Notes under the pieces: generated by a model
Database searches by the model: none
What the model was told of the DNA's origin: nothing
What the model saw: the letters and a program-made list of their open reading frames with translations, nothing else
Translations under genes and position numbers: made by a program
DNA from: Aquicella siphonis
Lineage (GTDB): Bacteria > Pseudomonadota > Gammaproteobacteria > DSM-16500
Reading direction: 5' to 3'
NCBI RefSeq assembly: GCF_902459485.1
Contig: NZ_LR699120.1
Coordinates: forward strand, 310,001 to 374,000
Length of the DNA stretch: 64,000 nucleotides
Part shown: one piece after another, positions 46,544-57,410 of the stretch
Position numbering within the stretch: the stretch's first letter is position 1
How the letters are laid out: each line of letters begins with the position of its first letter

Positions 46544-47764
46544 TCAAAATACAACCTTCCCCTGCCTGATTAACTGCCGCAGCGGATTGTTTCCCAGATA
46601 ATAAACCAGCTCGGCAGGGTGGCTCACCTCCCAAACCGCCATATCTGCCGCCTTGCCCGCCGTCAAGGTTCCGCGCAGCGCGGACATGCCTAATGCCTGT
46701 GCGGCATGGCGAGTCACCGCTTCCAGCGCTTCAGACGGAGTCAACCGGAACAAGGTGCAAGCCATATTCATGATCATCAGAAGCGACGTCACTGGTGACG
46801 TGCCGGGATTGCAATCTGTGGCAACGGCGATGGGAATACGGTGCCTGCGCAGCAATTCAACCGGCGGCAATTTTGTTTCCCGCAAAAAATAAAATGCGCC
46901 AGGCAGGAGAACAGCCACTGAACCTGATTGTTCAAGCGCTTTCACCCCGGGAACGCCGACATGCTCGAGGTGATCAACGGATAACGCCTGATAGCTTGCA
47001 GCCAGTGTTGTACCTCCCATATCCGATAATTGCTCGGCGTGGCACTTCACTTTCAATCCATGTTCGGCGGCAGAAGCAAAAACGCGTTTCGTCTGTTCCA
47101 GGCTGAAAGCAATTTTCTCGCAAAATACATCCACTGCGTCAGCCAGCTGTTCTCTCGCCACCACCGGTATCATTTCCTGGCACAGCAGGTCAACGTACGC
47201 ATCCGGATTGCTGCGAAATTCGGGCGGAAACGTATGAGCACCCAGAAAGGTCTTGCTGACGGTGAGAGGCAGGGTGTCCTCTATGCGTTTTGCCACACGC
47301 AGCATCTTCAGTTCGGTAGGCCAGTCCAGGCCGTAACCGGATTTGATTTCCAGTGTCGTGACTCCGCTTTTTTGCAAATCACGCGCTCTTGCCAGGCTTT
47401 GCTGAAATAATACTTCTTCACTGGCTGACCGGGTCGCGCTGACGGTAGATTGAATGCCTCCGCCCTGACGGGCGATTTCCTCGTAGGTAGCCCCCTGCAA
47501 ACGCATTTCAAATTCATGCGCGCGATTCCCGGCAAACACCAGATGTGTGTGGCAATCTATTAATCCGGGCGTCAGGCAGCGCCCGTTGCAATCATGGATG
47601 ACAGCGGCGAGTTTTTCCGGATCGTATGGCAATTCCGCGACCGGTCCCACCCAGGCGATCCGACCGTCCCTCACAGCAATGCCAGCCTGCTGAATCAACC
47701 CGTAGCCTTGCTCACAAGTCGCTATTTGTGCGTTTAACCAAATGGCATCGTATTGTTTTCGCAT
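46544..47764 (-). CDS. hutI: Imidazolonepropionase
   Basis: Third enzyme of histidine degradation, hydrolysing imidazolonepropionate to N-formimino-glutamate. The 406-aa amidohydrolase has the metal site DCHTHLVFAGNRAHEFEMRL, the HutI-specific GGGIQSTVSATR, KCHAEQLSDMG and ATDCNPGTSPVTS. It is transcribed away from hutG-hutU-hutH, with a 173-base divergent promoter region between them. All key residues appear intact. Confidence 0.96.
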   Translation of the reverse strand: MRKQYDAIWLNAQIATCEQGYGLIQQAGIAVRDGRIAWVGPVAELPYDPEKLAAVIHDCNGRCLTPGLIDCHTHLVFAGNRAHEFEMRLQGATYEEIARQGGGIQSTVSATRSASEEVLFQQSLARARDLQKSGVTTLEIKSGYGLDWPTELKMLRVAKRIEDTLPLTVSKTFLGAHTFPPEFRSNPDAYVDLLCQEMIPVVAREQLADAVDVFCEKIAFSLEQTKRVFASAAEHGLKVKCHAEQLSDMGGTTLAASYQALSVDHLEHVGVPGVKALEQSGSVAVLLPGAFYFLRETKLPPVELLRRHRIPIAVATDCNPGTSPVTSLLMIMNMACTLFRLTPSEALEAVTRHAAQALGMSALRGTLTAGKAADMAVWEVSHPAELVYYLGNNPLRQLIRQGKVVF

Positions 47765-47937
47765 CGATCAACCTTCACTTTTATATTATTATGTCCCGTC
47801 AAACATGGTCTTTATTTAAGCATGGCCTATTAGATCAGCCTGGATAAAAATCCAGTCAGCCTACGCGCTCTTGCCATTATGAAATAACTGCATGAGAATA
47901 CAACAAAAGAAAACTGACAATCACGGAGCACTTTATC
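47765..47937. promoter_or_regulatory. Divergent hutI / hutGUH promoter region
   Basis: This gap separates divergent hut transcripts and should hold both promoters. A small hairpin CTGGAT-AAAA-ATCCAG lies at about 47839-47854. No HutC-type operator (TGTATATACA-like) was recognised, and no hutC gene is within the window. Confidence 0.4.
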
Positions 47938-48912
47938 ATGACCTGGGCTGGCCGCTACATTTCCCCTTCGAAAGCTCTCTGGCAAGGACGCCCAGACATA
48001 CCTGACGGCTCCTGTTTTTTTCAGGTGATGCAACTTATTGACATTCAGAAAGATGCTCCTGCTCAAGCCCAGCCTGCGCTTGCCATCATCGGATTCTGCT
48101 GCGACGAAGGCATACGGCGCAATCACGGCAGGCTGGGCGCGGCAGAAGGACCCGCCGCCATACGCGAAGCCCTGGCCAAGATGCCCATGCAAAGACAGGA
48201 CATCCTCTGCTATGACGCCGGTGATATCGTGTGCAGCGACAATAACCTGGAAGCTGCGCAGAACGCCCTGGGCGAAGCGGTTCACTTTCTTCTGCGCCAC
48301 GGCATCACGCCCATCGTCATTGGCGGCGGACATGAACTCGCGTGGGGACATTTTCAAGGCATAGAAAAGAAATATCCCGCGGAAAACCTGGGTATCATCA
48401 ATTTTGATGCGCACTTCGATATGAGGCCGCTGCTCACAAACAACCAAGGATCCTCCGGAACCCCTTTCCTGCAAATCGCCGAGGCGCACGAGCGCGCAAA
48501 CCGCCGCTTTGACTATAACTGCATAGGAATTCAAAACACGGGAAATATCCGGCAGCTTTTCACCACCGCGAAAAAATATGAAACCCAGATTGTTTACGCA
48601 GACGACATACATCAAGGCGACATGAATAAATACTTCAGCCTCGTCAATCATGTCATTTATTACAACCAGATTATTTACCTGAGTCTATGTCTGGATGTTT
48701 TCGCGGTCCCCTACGCTCCCGGCGTCAGCGCTCCGCAAACCTTCGGATTGACTCCCTGGCAAATCGTGCCCGCGTTGAGAAAACTCGCCGAGTCAGGAAA
48801 AGTCATCAGTTATGATATCGCGGAATTATCACCCAAATATGATATAGACGCACGCACTGCAAAACTTGCCGCCAGCATGATTTATGAAATTGTCCACCAC
48901 CACAAAATATAA
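47938..48912 (+). CDS. hutG: Formimidoylglutamase
   Basis: Arginase/ureohydrolase-family enzyme that splits N-formimino-glutamate to glutamate and formamide. The 324-aa protein carries the manganese ligands in [22 protein letters not shown] and [19 protein letters not shown]. It starts after GGAG and is followed by hutU after 17 bases. With hutI, hutU and hutH it makes a complete four-step histidine-to-glutamate route without tetrahydrofolate. Confidence 0.94.
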   Translation: MTWAGRYISPSKALWQGRPDIPDGSCFFQVMQLIDIQKDAPAQAQPALAIIGFCCDEGIRRNHGRLGAAEGPAAIREALAKMPMQRQDILCYDAGDIVCSDNNLEAAQNALGEAVHFLLRHGITPIVIGGGHELAWGHFQGIEKKYPAENLGIINFDAHFDMRPLLTNNQGSSGTPFLQIAEAHERANRRFDYNCIGIQNTGNIRQLFTTAKKYETQIVYADDIHQGDMNKYFSLVNHVIYYNQIIYLSLCLDVFAVPYAPGVSAPQTFGLTPWQIVPALRKLAESGKVISYDIAELSPKYDIDARTAKLAASMIYEIVHHHKI

Positions 48913-48929
48913 CCAAAACAGGAGTTGCT

Positions 48930-50606
48930 ATGTCAGATATTACTCCGCGTCATGACACGACCCGCCGCATCAAAGCGCCTCATGGAACCCGGCTCACCGC
49001 CAAAAGCTGGCTGACTGAAGCCCCGCTGCGCATGCTCATGAATAATCTGGATCCCGATGTGGCGGAAATTCCCAGTGATCTGGTGGTATACGGCGGCATT
49101 GGCCGCGCCGCCCGTGACTGGCAGTGTTTCGATAAAATTATTGAATCCCTCACCCGTCTCAATGAGGATGAAACCCTGTTGATTCAATCCGGAAAGCCCG
49201 TTGGAATTTTTAAGACGCATCCTGATGCCCCGCGCGTGCTTATCGCCAATTCCAATCTTGTGCCTTATTGGGCGACCTGGGACCATTTTCATGAACTGGA
49301 TAAAAAGGGTTTGATGATGTACGGCCAGATGACAGCCGGATCATGGATTTATATCGGCAGCCAGGGTATCGTGCAAGGAACCTACGAAACATTTTGTGAG
49401 GCCGGCCGGCAGCATTATGCCGGCGATTTGCGCGGCAAGTGGATACTGACCGGCGGTCTGGGAGGAATGGGCGGAGCGCAGCCTCTCGCCGCGACCATGG
49501 CTGGCGCATCGATGCTGGCGGTTGAGTGTGACCCCTCCCGCATCAAGCGCAGGCTGGAAACCGGCTATCTGGACACCCAGGCCGCGAGCCTGGATGAGGC
49601 TCTGGATCTGCTTGCCAGACACGGCGCCCAAGACAAACCGATTTCCATCGGCCTGCTGGCGAATGCCGCAGACATTTTCCCCGAGCTGGTCGCGCGCGGC
49701 GTGAAACCGGATATGGTGACCGACCAAACCAGTGCGCATGATCCGTTAAATGGTTATTTGCCGCGCGGCTGGACTCTCGAACAAGCAGCGGAACTCCGCA
49801 AACGCGATCCACAGAAAGTCATACACGCGGCTAAGGAATCCATGGCCATACAAGTCAAAGCCATGCTGGCATTTCATCACCAGGGCATTCCAACATTTGA
49901 TTATGGAAATAATATCCGGCAAATGGCCAAGGAAACCGGAGTGGACAATGCGTTTGAGTTTCCCGGTTTTGTTCCCGCCTATATACGCCCGTTATTCTGC
50001 CGCGGCATCGGACCGTTTCGCTGGGCGGCATTATCCGGCGATCCTGAAGACATTTACCGCACGGATGAAAAAGTAAAGGAACTCATGCCGCAGGACGCGC
50101 ACTTGATGAACTGGCTGGATATGGCAAAACAGCGTATCCATTTTCAGGGTCTGCCGGCACGCATCTGCTGGGTCGGACTGGGTGACCGCGCGCGCCTGGG
50201 ACTTGCGTTTAACGAATTGGTAAGAACCGGTGCTGTCAAAGCCCCTATTGTCATTGGGCGTGATCATCTTGATTCCGGTTCGGTCGCCAGTCCAAACCGC
50301 GAGACAGAAAGCATGCGGGATGGCTCGGATGCGGTATCCGACTGGCCGTTGTTAAACGCGCTGCTGAATTGCGCAAGCGGCGCAACCTGGGTCAGTCTTC
50401 ATCACGGCGGCGGTGTCGGCATGGGTTTTTCCCAGCATGCCGGCATGGTCATTGTAGCGGATGGAAGTGATGCCGCAGCCAGGCGTCTCGAACGTGTGCT
50501 GACTAACGATCCTGCGTCAGGCGTCATGCGTCACGCCGATGCGGGTTATGAGACCGCCATCCATTGCGCCAAAGAACATCACTTAAAATTACCCATGGTA
50601 AAATAA
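48930..50606 (+). CDS. hutU: Urocanate hydratase
   Basis: NAD-dependent enzyme hydrating urocanate to imidazolonepropionate. The 558-aa protein has the family's strong signatures: [71 protein letters not shown] with the conserved cysteine, and [17 protein letters not shown] near the C-terminus. An AGGAG-type site precedes the start. It lies two bases before the hutH start. Confidence 0.97.
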   Translation: MSDITPRHDTTRRIKAPHGTRLTAKSWLTEAPLRMLMNNLDPDVAEIPSDLVVYGGIGRAARDWQCFDKIIESLTRLNEDETLLIQSGKPVGIFKTHPDAPRVLIANSNLVPYWATWDHFHELDKKGLMMYGQMTAGSWIYIGSQGIVQGTYETFCEAGRQHYAGDLRGKWILTGGLGGMGGAQPLAATMAGASMLAVECDPSRIKRRLETGYLDTQAASLDEALDLLARHGAQDKPISIGLLANAADIFPELVARGVKPDMVTDQTSAHDPLNGYLPRGWTLEQAAELRKRDPQKVIHAAKESMAIQVKAMLAFHHQGIPTFDYGNNIRQMAKETGVDNAFEFPGFVPAYIRPLFCRGIGPFRWAALSGDPEDIYRTDEKVKELMPQDAHLMNWLDMAKQRIHFQGLPARICWVGLGDRARLGLAFNELVRTGAVKAPIVIGRDHLDSGSVASPNRETESMRDGSDAVSDWPLLNALLNCASGATWVSLHHGGGVGMGFSQHAGMVIVADGSDAAARRLERVLTNDPASGVMRHADAGYETAIHCAKEHHLKLPMVK

Positions 50607-50608
50607 AC

Positions 50609-52129
50609 ATGAAATTCATTCTCGAACCCGGTCAAATCAGACTGGCAGACGTGCGCCTGATTCTCGATGAAAACACGACGCTCGAACTGGATGGCCGGTC
50701 AGCCGCCATCATCACGGCATCAGAAAAAGCCATTCAGACAATTATCTCGGAAAACAAAACGGTTTATGGCGTCAACACGGGATTTGGCCTGCTGGCCAGC
50801 ACTCGCATTGACACCGCCGACCTGGAAGAATTGCAGCGCAGCATCGTTCTCTCTCATGCGGCTGGCACCGGTGAGTTATTAAGCGACCAGGCAGTGCGGT
50901 TGATTCTAGCACTCAAAATTAACAGCCTGGCACGCGGTTATTCCGGCATCAGAATGGACACGCTGCAGGCACTCATCCAATTATACAACGCAAAAATCTA
51001 TCCCTGTATTCCCGCGCAGGGATCTGTTGGCGCTTCCGGCGATCTCGCTCCCCTCGCGCATATGAGCGCCGTGCTTCTGGGTGTGGGTGAGGCCCGACAT
51101 GCCGGTAAAATCATTCCCGCCGCGGATGCGCTCGCGAAAATAGGTCTGAAACCGTTGAAACTCGCGCCCAAGGAAGGCTTGGCGCTGCTTAACGGCACAC
51201 AAGTGTCCACCGCCCTCGCCCTGCTGGGTTTATTAATGGCGGAAGATTTATTCACCGCCGCCATATCAGCAGGCGCGCTTTCTGTCGACGCCGCGCGCGG
51301 AAGTGACACGCCATTCGATGAGCGCATCCAGTCTGTGCGCGGCCACCGGACACAAATGATAGCCGCGCAAATGATCCGGGACTTGCTGGCTGACAGCGAA
51401 ATACGCGAATCGCACAGATTGTGCATCAAAGTCCAGGATCCTTATTCGCTGCGCTGCCAGCCGCAAGTCATGGGCGCGTGCCTTTCTCATCTCTTGTATA
51501 CCAGCGAAACATTATTGACCGAAGCCAACGCGGTGTCAGATAACCCGCTGGTTTTTGCCAATGAAAATGTCGTCTTGTCCGGCGGAAACTTTCATGCCGA
51601 GCCGGTTGCAATGGCGGCGGACGCCATCGCGGTCAGTATTGCGGAGATGGCCGCGCTTTCGGAGCGCAGGACCGCCCTGCTGGTGGATCCGCATTTTAGC
51701 GGCCTGCCAGCCTTTCTGGTCAATAATCCCGGTGTCAACTCGGGTTTCATGATCGCGCAAGTCACTGCCGCGGCGCTTGCCAGCGAGAACAAGTCACTTG
51801 CACACCCCGCGAGCGTAGACAGCCTGCCGACTTCCGCCAATCAGGAAGACCATGTCAGCATGGCAACCTACGCTGCCAGAAGACTGTTACAGATGGCTGA
51901 TAACGCGGCGGGTATCATCGGAATCGAATTACTGGCGGCCTGCCAGGGTATTGATTTTCTGCGCCCGTTGAAAACCTCGCCGCGGCTTGAACAAATCCAC
52001 CAGCTTGTCCGCTGTCATGTCGATTTTTATGACAAGGACAGGTATTTCGCGCCTGACATCGCTGCAATAAAACATCTCATTCAATCCGGAAAAATTCGCG
52101 AACTCACGCAACTTTCGCTGTTTTCCTGA
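50609..52129 (+). CDS. hutH: Histidine ammonia-lyase
   Basis: First step of histidine degradation, releasing ammonia to give urocanate. The 506-aa protein forms the MIO cofactor from the Ala-Ser-Gly in [20 protein letters not shown], and has [46 protein letters not shown] and [16 protein letters not shown] set the start at the ATG at 50609, two bases after the hutU stop, because upstream in-frame codons lie within hutU. The amino-acid permease follows after 21 bases. Confidence 0.97.
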   Translation: MKFILEPGQIRLADVRLILDENTTLELDGRSAAIITASEKAIQTIISENKTVYGVNTGFGLLASTRIDTADLEELQRSIVLSHAAGTGELLSDQAVRLILALKINSLARGYSGIRMDTLQALIQLYNAKIYPCIPAQGSVGASGDLAPLAHMSAVLLGVGEARHAGKIIPAADALAKIGLKPLKLAPKEGLALLNGTQVSTALALLGLLMAEDLFTAAISAGALSVDAARGSDTPFDERIQSVRGHRTQMIAAQMIRDLLADSEIRESHRLCIKVQDPYSLRCQPQVMGACLSHLLYTSETLLTEANAVSDNPLVFANENVVLSGGNFHAEPVAMAADAIAVSIAEMAALSERRTALLVDPHFSGLPAFLVNNPGVNSGFMIAQVTAAALASENKSLAHPASVDSLPTSANQEDHVSMATYAARRLLQMADNAAGIIGIELLAACQGIDFLRPLKTSPRLEQIHQLVRCHVDFYDKDRYFAPDIAAIKHLIQSGKIRELTQLSLFS

Positions 52130-52150
52130 CCACTCGCCGAGGACCCTCGT

Positions 52151-53467
52151 ATGGATAGAAAAGCCCTGAATTTACCCATCCTGATCTCCCTCGTGGTCGG
52201 GAACATGATAGGAACAGGCATATATGTCCTGCCCGCCTCGCTCGCGGAATACGGAACGATTTCGCTTTTCTCCTGGGTTTATACTTCAGTGGGAGCGGTC
52301 TTTTTAGCGCTTACCTTCGCCAGCCTGAACCGGCGCTATCCCAAAACCGGCGGACCCTATGTGTATTGCAAACAAGCCTATGGAAAACTGGCGGGATTTA
52401 TCGTTGCTTACACCTACTGGACCAGCAACATGGTGTCCATCGCCGGCATAGCGGTTGCATCAACCGGTTATCTCGGGTTTATCACCCCGGTCCTGGATGC
52501 AAACGGACCTGCTTACAATCATATGACAGCCCTGGCATGCGAGCTGGGCATTGTCTGGCTATTTACCTTCATCAATATCATTGGTATTCACACAGCAGGT
52601 ATCGTGCAATTATTTTTGACTCTTATCAAAGTCACGCCTCTGATTCTGGTCATTTTGGTAGGCATGGGCAGTGTGCACCTGGAAAATCTGACCCAATTCA
52701 CTGTTAGTCACGAATCCACTTTTACTGCCTTGAGCAGTGCGGCGGCATTAACATTCTGGGCATTCATTGGTCTCGAATCTGCCACGGTTCCAGCGGAAAA
52801 CACCCGGGGATATCGTGATATTTCCCGGGCAACCATATACGGAACCCTGGCCACCGCCGCGATATATATACTGAGCAGCTTTGTCTTGATGGGCATGATT
52901 CCGGCTTCCGAACTGAAAAATTCGCAATTTCCCTTCGCGGAAGCAGGCACCATGCTGTTCGGTCCGTACTCTGCTGTATTAATTGCCATCTGCGCGTTCA
53001 TTTCCGGTCTGGGCGCATTGAATGTGTGTACACTGATACAAGGCCAGATTGTGTTTGCCGCGGCGCGAGACCACTTGTTCCCGCGCCTGTTTGCGAAATT
53101 ATCCAAACGTGATGTGCCAGTCGCGGGACAGCTCTTGTCATCCACACTGGTGACACTGTTTTTAATCTTGACTATTGAACCCACATTGCTGAAACAGTTT
53201 AACAATATCGCGTTGCTGGCGGCACTATTGACCTTGCTGACTTATTTCGCGACAACACTTTCCGAATTGAAATTCATTATACAAAGCGGACAATCCTTTC
53301 TGCGTGTCTTGTTTACCAAATCCATGCTCATCGCGCTGCTGGCGGCCGCTTATTCGGGCTGGATGATATCCAGCTTTGACGCGCAGATCGTGGGTATTGC
53401 CTTATTAATCATTTTATTTTGCATACCGGTTTATTACTTTATCATTCGCAAATACGCATCAGCATAA
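52151..53467 (+). CDS. APC-superfamily amino-acid permease (possible histidine transporter)
   Basis: A 438-aa secondary transporter with about twelve helices. The first helix contains the unwound-substrate motif VGNMIGTGIYVLPASLA, and helix 6 carries FWAFIGLESATVPAENT. It resembles AdiC/ApcT-type antiporters or broad amino-acid carriers. Its position directly after hutH in the same orientation suggests that it brings histidine (or urocanate) into the cell; substrate specificity is inferred from context only. Confidence 0.86.
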   Translation: MDRKALNLPILISLVVGNMIGTGIYVLPASLAEYGTISLFSWVYTSVGAVFLALTFASLNRRYPKTGGPYVYCKQAYGKLAGFIVAYTYWTSNMVSIAGIAVASTGYLGFITPVLDANGPAYNHMTALACELGIVWLFTFINIIGIHTAGIVQLFLTLIKVTPLILVILVGMGSVHLENLTQFTVSHESTFTALSSAAALTFWAFIGLESATVPAENTRGYRDISRATIYGTLATAAIYILSSFVLMGMIPASELKNSQFPFAEAGTMLFGPYSAVLIAICAFISGLGALNVCTLIQGQIVFAAARDHLFPRLFAKLSKRDVPVAGQLLSSTLVTLFLILTIEPTLLKQFNNIALLAALLTLLTYFATTLSELKFIIQSGQSFLRVLFTKSMLIALLAAAYSGWMISSFDAQIVGIALLIILFCIPVYYFIIRKYASA

Positions 53468-53507
53468 CAGGGCGGCAGACATGCAGCGAAAAGCGAGGGA
53501 GCGCGTC

Positions 53508-54317
53508 ATGCGCAATATTACCGAGCGTGAAATCACCGCTTACCAGCGCGATGGCGCTATCTGTTTACGTCAATTTCTCACGCATGATGAGTTGTCACTG
53601 CTGCAAGACGGTATTGAGCGTAATCTCGCCGCGCCCAGCGCGCGCGCTAAAATCGCCAGCAAACCCGACGACCCCGGCCTTTTTATCGAGGATTTTTGCA
53701 ACTGGCAATCGAACGAGTTTTATCAGCGTTTTATCTTTGAATCTCCCGTTGCCATGGCGGCAGGACTGCTCATGCAAAGCCGGATCTCACGCCTCTACCA
53801 TGATCACCTGCTCGTGAAAGAACCTAACACACGACAACGCACGCCATGGCACCAGGATCAGCCGTATTACAATATCGAAGGCTGGCAAAATTGCAGTCTG
53901 TGGATACCCATCGACCCGGTCCCGCGCCATTCCACGCTGGAATTTGTGGCTGGTTCACATCGCGGCCCCTGGCTCATGCCGCGCTCCTTCATGGATAATC
54001 AGGCGAAATGGTTCCCCGAAGGGTCCCTGGCCGACTTGCCGGATATTGAAGCGGCACGCGATCAATATCCCATCCTGGGCTGGGATATCACGCCGGGTGA
54101 TGTGGTCTGTTTTCATATGTTAACCCTGCATTCCGCGGGAGGCACGGTGGGCCCGCATCGCCGGCGGGTATTTTCCGTCCGGTTTCTAGGCGATGATATC
54201 ACACACGCGCCCAGGCAATGGATCACTTCCCCCGCCTTTCCCGGACTGGAAAATGAATTGCCCGCGCAAGCCCCCATGGTGCATCCTCTATTTCCCGTTG
54301 TGTGGGTAAGTGCTTAA
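53508..54317 (+). CDS. Phytanoyl-CoA dioxygenase (PhyH)-family Fe(II)/2-oxoglutarate oxygenase
   Basis: A 269-aa non-haem iron oxygenase. The iron triad is seen as His and Asp in TPWHQDQPYYN and His in MLTLHSAGGTV, and the 2-oxoglutarate-binding arginine is in RRRVFSVRF. I chose the ATG at 53508 (MRNITEREITAYQRDG), which has AGGGAG upstream and the normal family N-terminus; an in-frame ATG at 53481 would add nine residues. It ends the hut cluster 40 bases after the permease. Its substrate is unknown; hydroxylation of an amino acid or small metabolite is likely. Confidence 0.85.
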   Translation: MRNITEREITAYQRDGAICLRQFLTHDELSLLQDGIERNLAAPSARAKIASKPDDPGLFIEDFCNWQSNEFYQRFIFESPVAMAAGLLMQSRISRLYHDHLLVKEPNTRQRTPWHQDQPYYNIEGWQNCSLWIPIDPVPRHSTLEFVAGSHRGPWLMPRSFMDNQAKWFPEGSLADLPDIEAARDQYPILGWDITPGDVVCFHMLTLHSAGGTVGPHRRRVFSVRFLGDDITHAPRQWITSPAFPGLENELPAQAPMVHPLFPVVWVSA

Positions 54318-54400
54318 ATAATAATATCAAGAAACAAATCACACTGAAATTCCCAATCTGGCGGACAAGCCTGTCATTTACCAATAAAAAGAAATGTAAT

Positions 54401-54451
54401 ATAATTAAGAATAACTTAATAATAATACATCATAATAATAATTAAGAATAA
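54401..54451 (+). promoter_or_regulatory. PmrA-box-like element and direct repeat upstream of the effector candidate
   Basis: ATTAAG (54404-54409), five bases, then CTTAAT (54415-54420) resembles the tandem cTTAAT-N5-cTTAAT box bound by PmrA upstream of Legionella and Coxiella effector genes (from memory). The second half is perfect and the first matches four of six. The 14 bases ATAATTAAGAATAA recur exactly at 54438-54451. The region is extremely AT-rich, so chance is a real alternative. Confidence 0.35.
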
Positions 54452-54515
54452 GTACTTATAAAATTGCATTTTAATGCAATAAGTAAAGAATAAAACACAT
54501 TAAACGAGGCCAGAT

Positions 54516-54728
54516 ATGAAAGAAGTCCTGGAATTTTTGCGTGCGCTCAACCTGCAAGATTTAGAAAAAGCCAGTCAAGGCAACCCACAAGGCAGAAGAC
54601 TGCCTCCCGCCATAGCAAAATTCCGCGATCTTGAGGTATATACTGTAACTTATAAAAAACCGAAATTCACAAATAGAGGATTGCCAAATGAGCTTATCAA
54701 GAATTGTCTTGTCTTTACCCAAAATTGA
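54516..54728 (+). CDS. 70-aa hypothetical protein
   Basis: A small basic protein, MKEVLEFLRALNLQDLEKAS to the C-terminus LVFTQN, with a good CGAGG ribosome-binding site six bases before the ATG. I recognise no domain. The first 20 residues look like an amphipathic helix; the rest has no obvious structure. The end overlaps the start of the 884-aa gene by 41 bases in another frame, and the pair is probably co-transcribed. It could be a chaperone-like partner or a leader ORF. It is in the AT-rich island, which differs from flanking genes. Confidence 0.5.
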   Translation: MKEVLEFLRALNLQDLEKASQGNPQGRRLPPAIAKFRDLEVYTVTYKKPKFTNRGLPNELIKNCLVFTQN

Positions 54729-57342
54729 ACTATCTAAAGATGAAAAAAATATTTTTAGAAAGATAAGAAATGAAATAAGAAGCCAAATTCAGAATGACAA
54801 AGACACACCAGCCTTTCATGCAGCTTTGAGAAAAGCCTTATCTGCCAAAGATATTGGTATTGCAGATAAAAAAGTTCGTGCCATTCTTGACTTGTTAGAC
54901 AAAATGGATGCCGTTTTCATTTGGTATAAGCAGTTAAATGCCGCATGGGCGGATGTAACAGGAGAGAACCTCGTTTCTTCTGAAGAACGGATTCCAATTC
55001 TTGGTGCCTATTTTGCTAAACAACTAGACAACGATAGACGCACCAATGCAATCAAAGATATAGAAGAGTACTTCGACATAGTTGATTTTATTTATGAGAG
55101 TTTTCCTGTTATTCCTACTATTCTGGGTGATTTTGAATCAGGCCTACAAGTTGCTCAGAGAATCTCTGGAGGAGACGTATCTGATATCAAAGATAATCAC
55201 ATTGAAGCGGCCACCCATGTGATCGAAATTGAAACCACTAAATCTCAAGATATCAAAGCATTGTGTGATGCTCATCTTATTGAGATACAAGAAAGAATAG
55301 AAGCTGCATTCAAAAAAAATCGGCGTCTCTACTCGTATTATTACGAATCCTCACGTCGCACGAATCCTCCAACAGAACTAATAGAGTCACATTATAGATT
55401 ACCCTCAGGAGCATTCGTCACTGTTCACGCATATGAAATGCAAACCTTTGTAAATGAGAATCCTGAGCTAAAAAGACTTTTAGAACAACATAAAGCTTTA
55501 AAAGCCATGCGTGATGATTTTGATAATACCCAATTTAATAACTATAGAAAAAAATGGGGAAAAGAAGATCTTCTGTTTATAAAAAACATGCAGTCTATTA
55601 TTTCTTCTTCCAAAAAACCAATGGGATTATTAGAACCTATTCTTTACGATATATTAGCTCAAAATACAAATTTCTCTACTGAAGAACAAGCAGAAATATC
55701 GAAGCTTTCCCAAGAAGCCCAACCTCAAAATTATGACGGATTTGTCAATTTATTAATTGATAAGCTAAAGAATGGAAAGCTTATTGCATTAAAATCTGAA
55801 AAAATCCCACGTGTTCTAAGCTATATCAAGCTATTGGATAGATTGATATACTTTATAATATATAATATTCAAGCTGTATGGCGCTCCGCCTTAAAAGAAA
55901 TAATGAATGAATCAGGGAAAAAAGGAGAACCACCTGCCATTCCCGCCGATGACGTTATGCCCATTTCCATTTTATTACTAAATCAATATCGTCATTTACT
56001 TCCAGCATTAGAACCAGCATTAGATACACTATATAGTTTAGCGAGCAATACTCATCCAGGTGGAGGAGCGAGTTATGCCTTGCTGACTCTACTTCAAGCT
56101 TTGACATATAACAAAAATAATGAAATTTCTATCAATGAATTAAGCGACAAAGATCCCGAAAGAAAACTTAAAATTGAAAGAACCATTGAAAAGATAAATC
56201 AGATTTCTTCTGATGAAGTTATAGAAAAGGGAAAAGGAGTTACCGCAAAAATGGAAGAACTAGAAGAAATTACATCTGAAGAAAAAGGGATTCTTGATAA
56301 AGGCTTTCAAACTTTATTTAGTAAGTCAGCGAGTTCCGAAGAAAAAATATTATATTCATTACTAGGCCCTCGAATAAGAGAAACCAATATTTTAAATAGT
56401 GCCTGCACTGAGTATAAGCAAGCCCTTGCTTCTTCCCTTAGGGAATTTATCAATAAAAATTATGTCGATTTATTTATATCTTATTATAATAATCCTTGGA
56501 TAAAAGATCCTTTGCAGGAAATAATGAATGACTTAAAGAATGAGAGCTCCCCCATATCCATTGCTGTTAATGAAGACCCTGCATTGAAACTTCACATAGA
56601 TAAGTATCTCGCAATTAACGCCCTGCAAAGCTGCCTGACAAATAGAGACAAAGATGCAAATTCAGCTTTTACTGCTTTTGCAAATGAATTTGCGTTACAT
56701 GAGAACGTGTTATATCAATCCCAGGATAAAGCCAGTAGGACTTTTTTAAAGGCATTAGCATCTACTCAAATAATAGATCTAATCAATGCGAATAAATTGA
56801 ACGCGGGCTGTGATAATTTCAATGAAGACACTGCTGATTTTATAAAAAATTATTTAGAAAGAGAAAACCCGCCTTTATACGTCGCTTATTTTAATGCACC
56901 AGAATTGGATGCTCCGCCAAAAACCAAAAAATCCGCAGTTAAAGATATCATTTCTGATCTTAATACAGGGAAAAATTTAGAACTTACTAAATTTGCTGCA
57001 AAACATACGGAATTTAGAGTAAATTTAGAAAAATTCAAATCTGCAGCAGCCCTGCAAGTTAAGTTAGAGAATAAGGATAAAAATCCCAGTAAAGCATTGC
57101 AGAAATTTCAAACTGAATTTCCAAATCATGTAAAAACACTGAAAAAATCGGAAGATAACAAAACGAAAAAATTCTTTAAAGTTATTGCTACCGTTTTTTC
57201 ACTCGGAATAGCTTACAATGCTCTTTGGAATACAAAAGGAGATACCTTTGTAGAGCAAACGAGTGCCTTATTTTCAAATTCAAAAAAACGAAAAGATGTA
57301 GCACCATCAAATAAATCCAGCAAAAGATTAAAACTCCGCTAA
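54688..57342 (+). CDS. 884-aa AT-rich, mostly helical protein; effector candidate
   Basis: I do not recognise this protein. It is rich in Lys, Glu, Asn, Ile and Ala, apparently helical throughout, with no signal peptide. Residues about 590-697 and 720-835 are similar to each other (YYNNPW/AYFNAP, EIMNDLKN/DIISDLNT, NRDKDANSAFTAFANEF/NKDKNPSKALQKFQTEF), an internal duplication. Near the end a hydrophobic stretch, FFKVIATVFSLGIAYNAL, precedes KKRK...KSSKRLKLR, a bipartite nuclear-localisation-like tail. The base composition is much richer in AT than neighbours, suggesting transfer. The start at 54688 has GAGG at nine bases. Together these traits fit a Dot/Icm-type effector, but no secretion signal could be proven. 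Confidence 0.75.
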   Translation: MSLSRIVLSLPKIELSKDEKNIFRKIRNEIRSQIQNDKDTPAFHAALRKALSAKDIGIADKKVRAILDLLDKMDAVFIWYKQLNAAWADVTGENLVSSEERIPILGAYFAKQLDNDRRTNAIKDIEEYFDIVDFIYESFPVIPTILGDFESGLQVAQRISGGDVSDIKDNHIEAATHVIEIETTKSQDIKALCDAHLIEIQERIEAAFKKNRRLYSYYYESSRRTNPPTELIESHYRLPSGAFVTVHAYEMQTFVNENPELKRLLEQHKALKAMRDDFDNTQFNNYRKKWGKEDLLFIKNMQSIISSSKKPMGLLEPILYDILAQNTNFSTEEQAEISKLSQEAQPQNYDGFVNLLIDKLKNGKLIALKSEKIPRVLSYIKLLDRLIYFIIYNIQAVWRSALKEIMNESGKKGEPPAIPADDVMPISILLLNQYRHLLPALEPALDTLYSLASNTHPGGGASYALLTLLQALTYNKNNEISINELSDKDPERKLKIERTIEKINQISSDEVIEKGKGVTAKMEELEEITSEEKGILDKGFQTLFSKSASSEEKILYSLLGPRIRETNILNSACTEYKQALASSLREFINKNYVDLFISYYNNPWIKDPLQEIMNDLKNESSPISIAVNEDPALKLHIDKYLAINALQSCLTNRDKDANSAFTAFANEFALHENVLYQSQDKASRTFLKALASTQIIDLINANKLNAGCDNFNEDTADFIKNYLERENPPLYVAYFNAPELDAPPKTKKSAVKDIISDLNTGKNLELTKFAAKHTEFRVNLEKFKSAAALQVKLENKDKNPSKALQKFQTEFPNHVKTLKKSEDNKTKKFFKVIATVFSLGIAYNALWNTKGDTFVEQTSALFSNSKKRKDVAPSNKSSKRLKLR

Positions 57343-57410
57343 AGAGGATAGCAAATGCGACACTGCAATATAGATGGGGATGTGTAAATAATATTGTGTA
57401 ATTAGCTATA

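Noticed and set aside
47830-48651. Long minus-strand open frame opposite hutG
   Set aside because: It is the shadow of hutG; its sequence shows no domain, while hutG motifs are complete on the plus strand.
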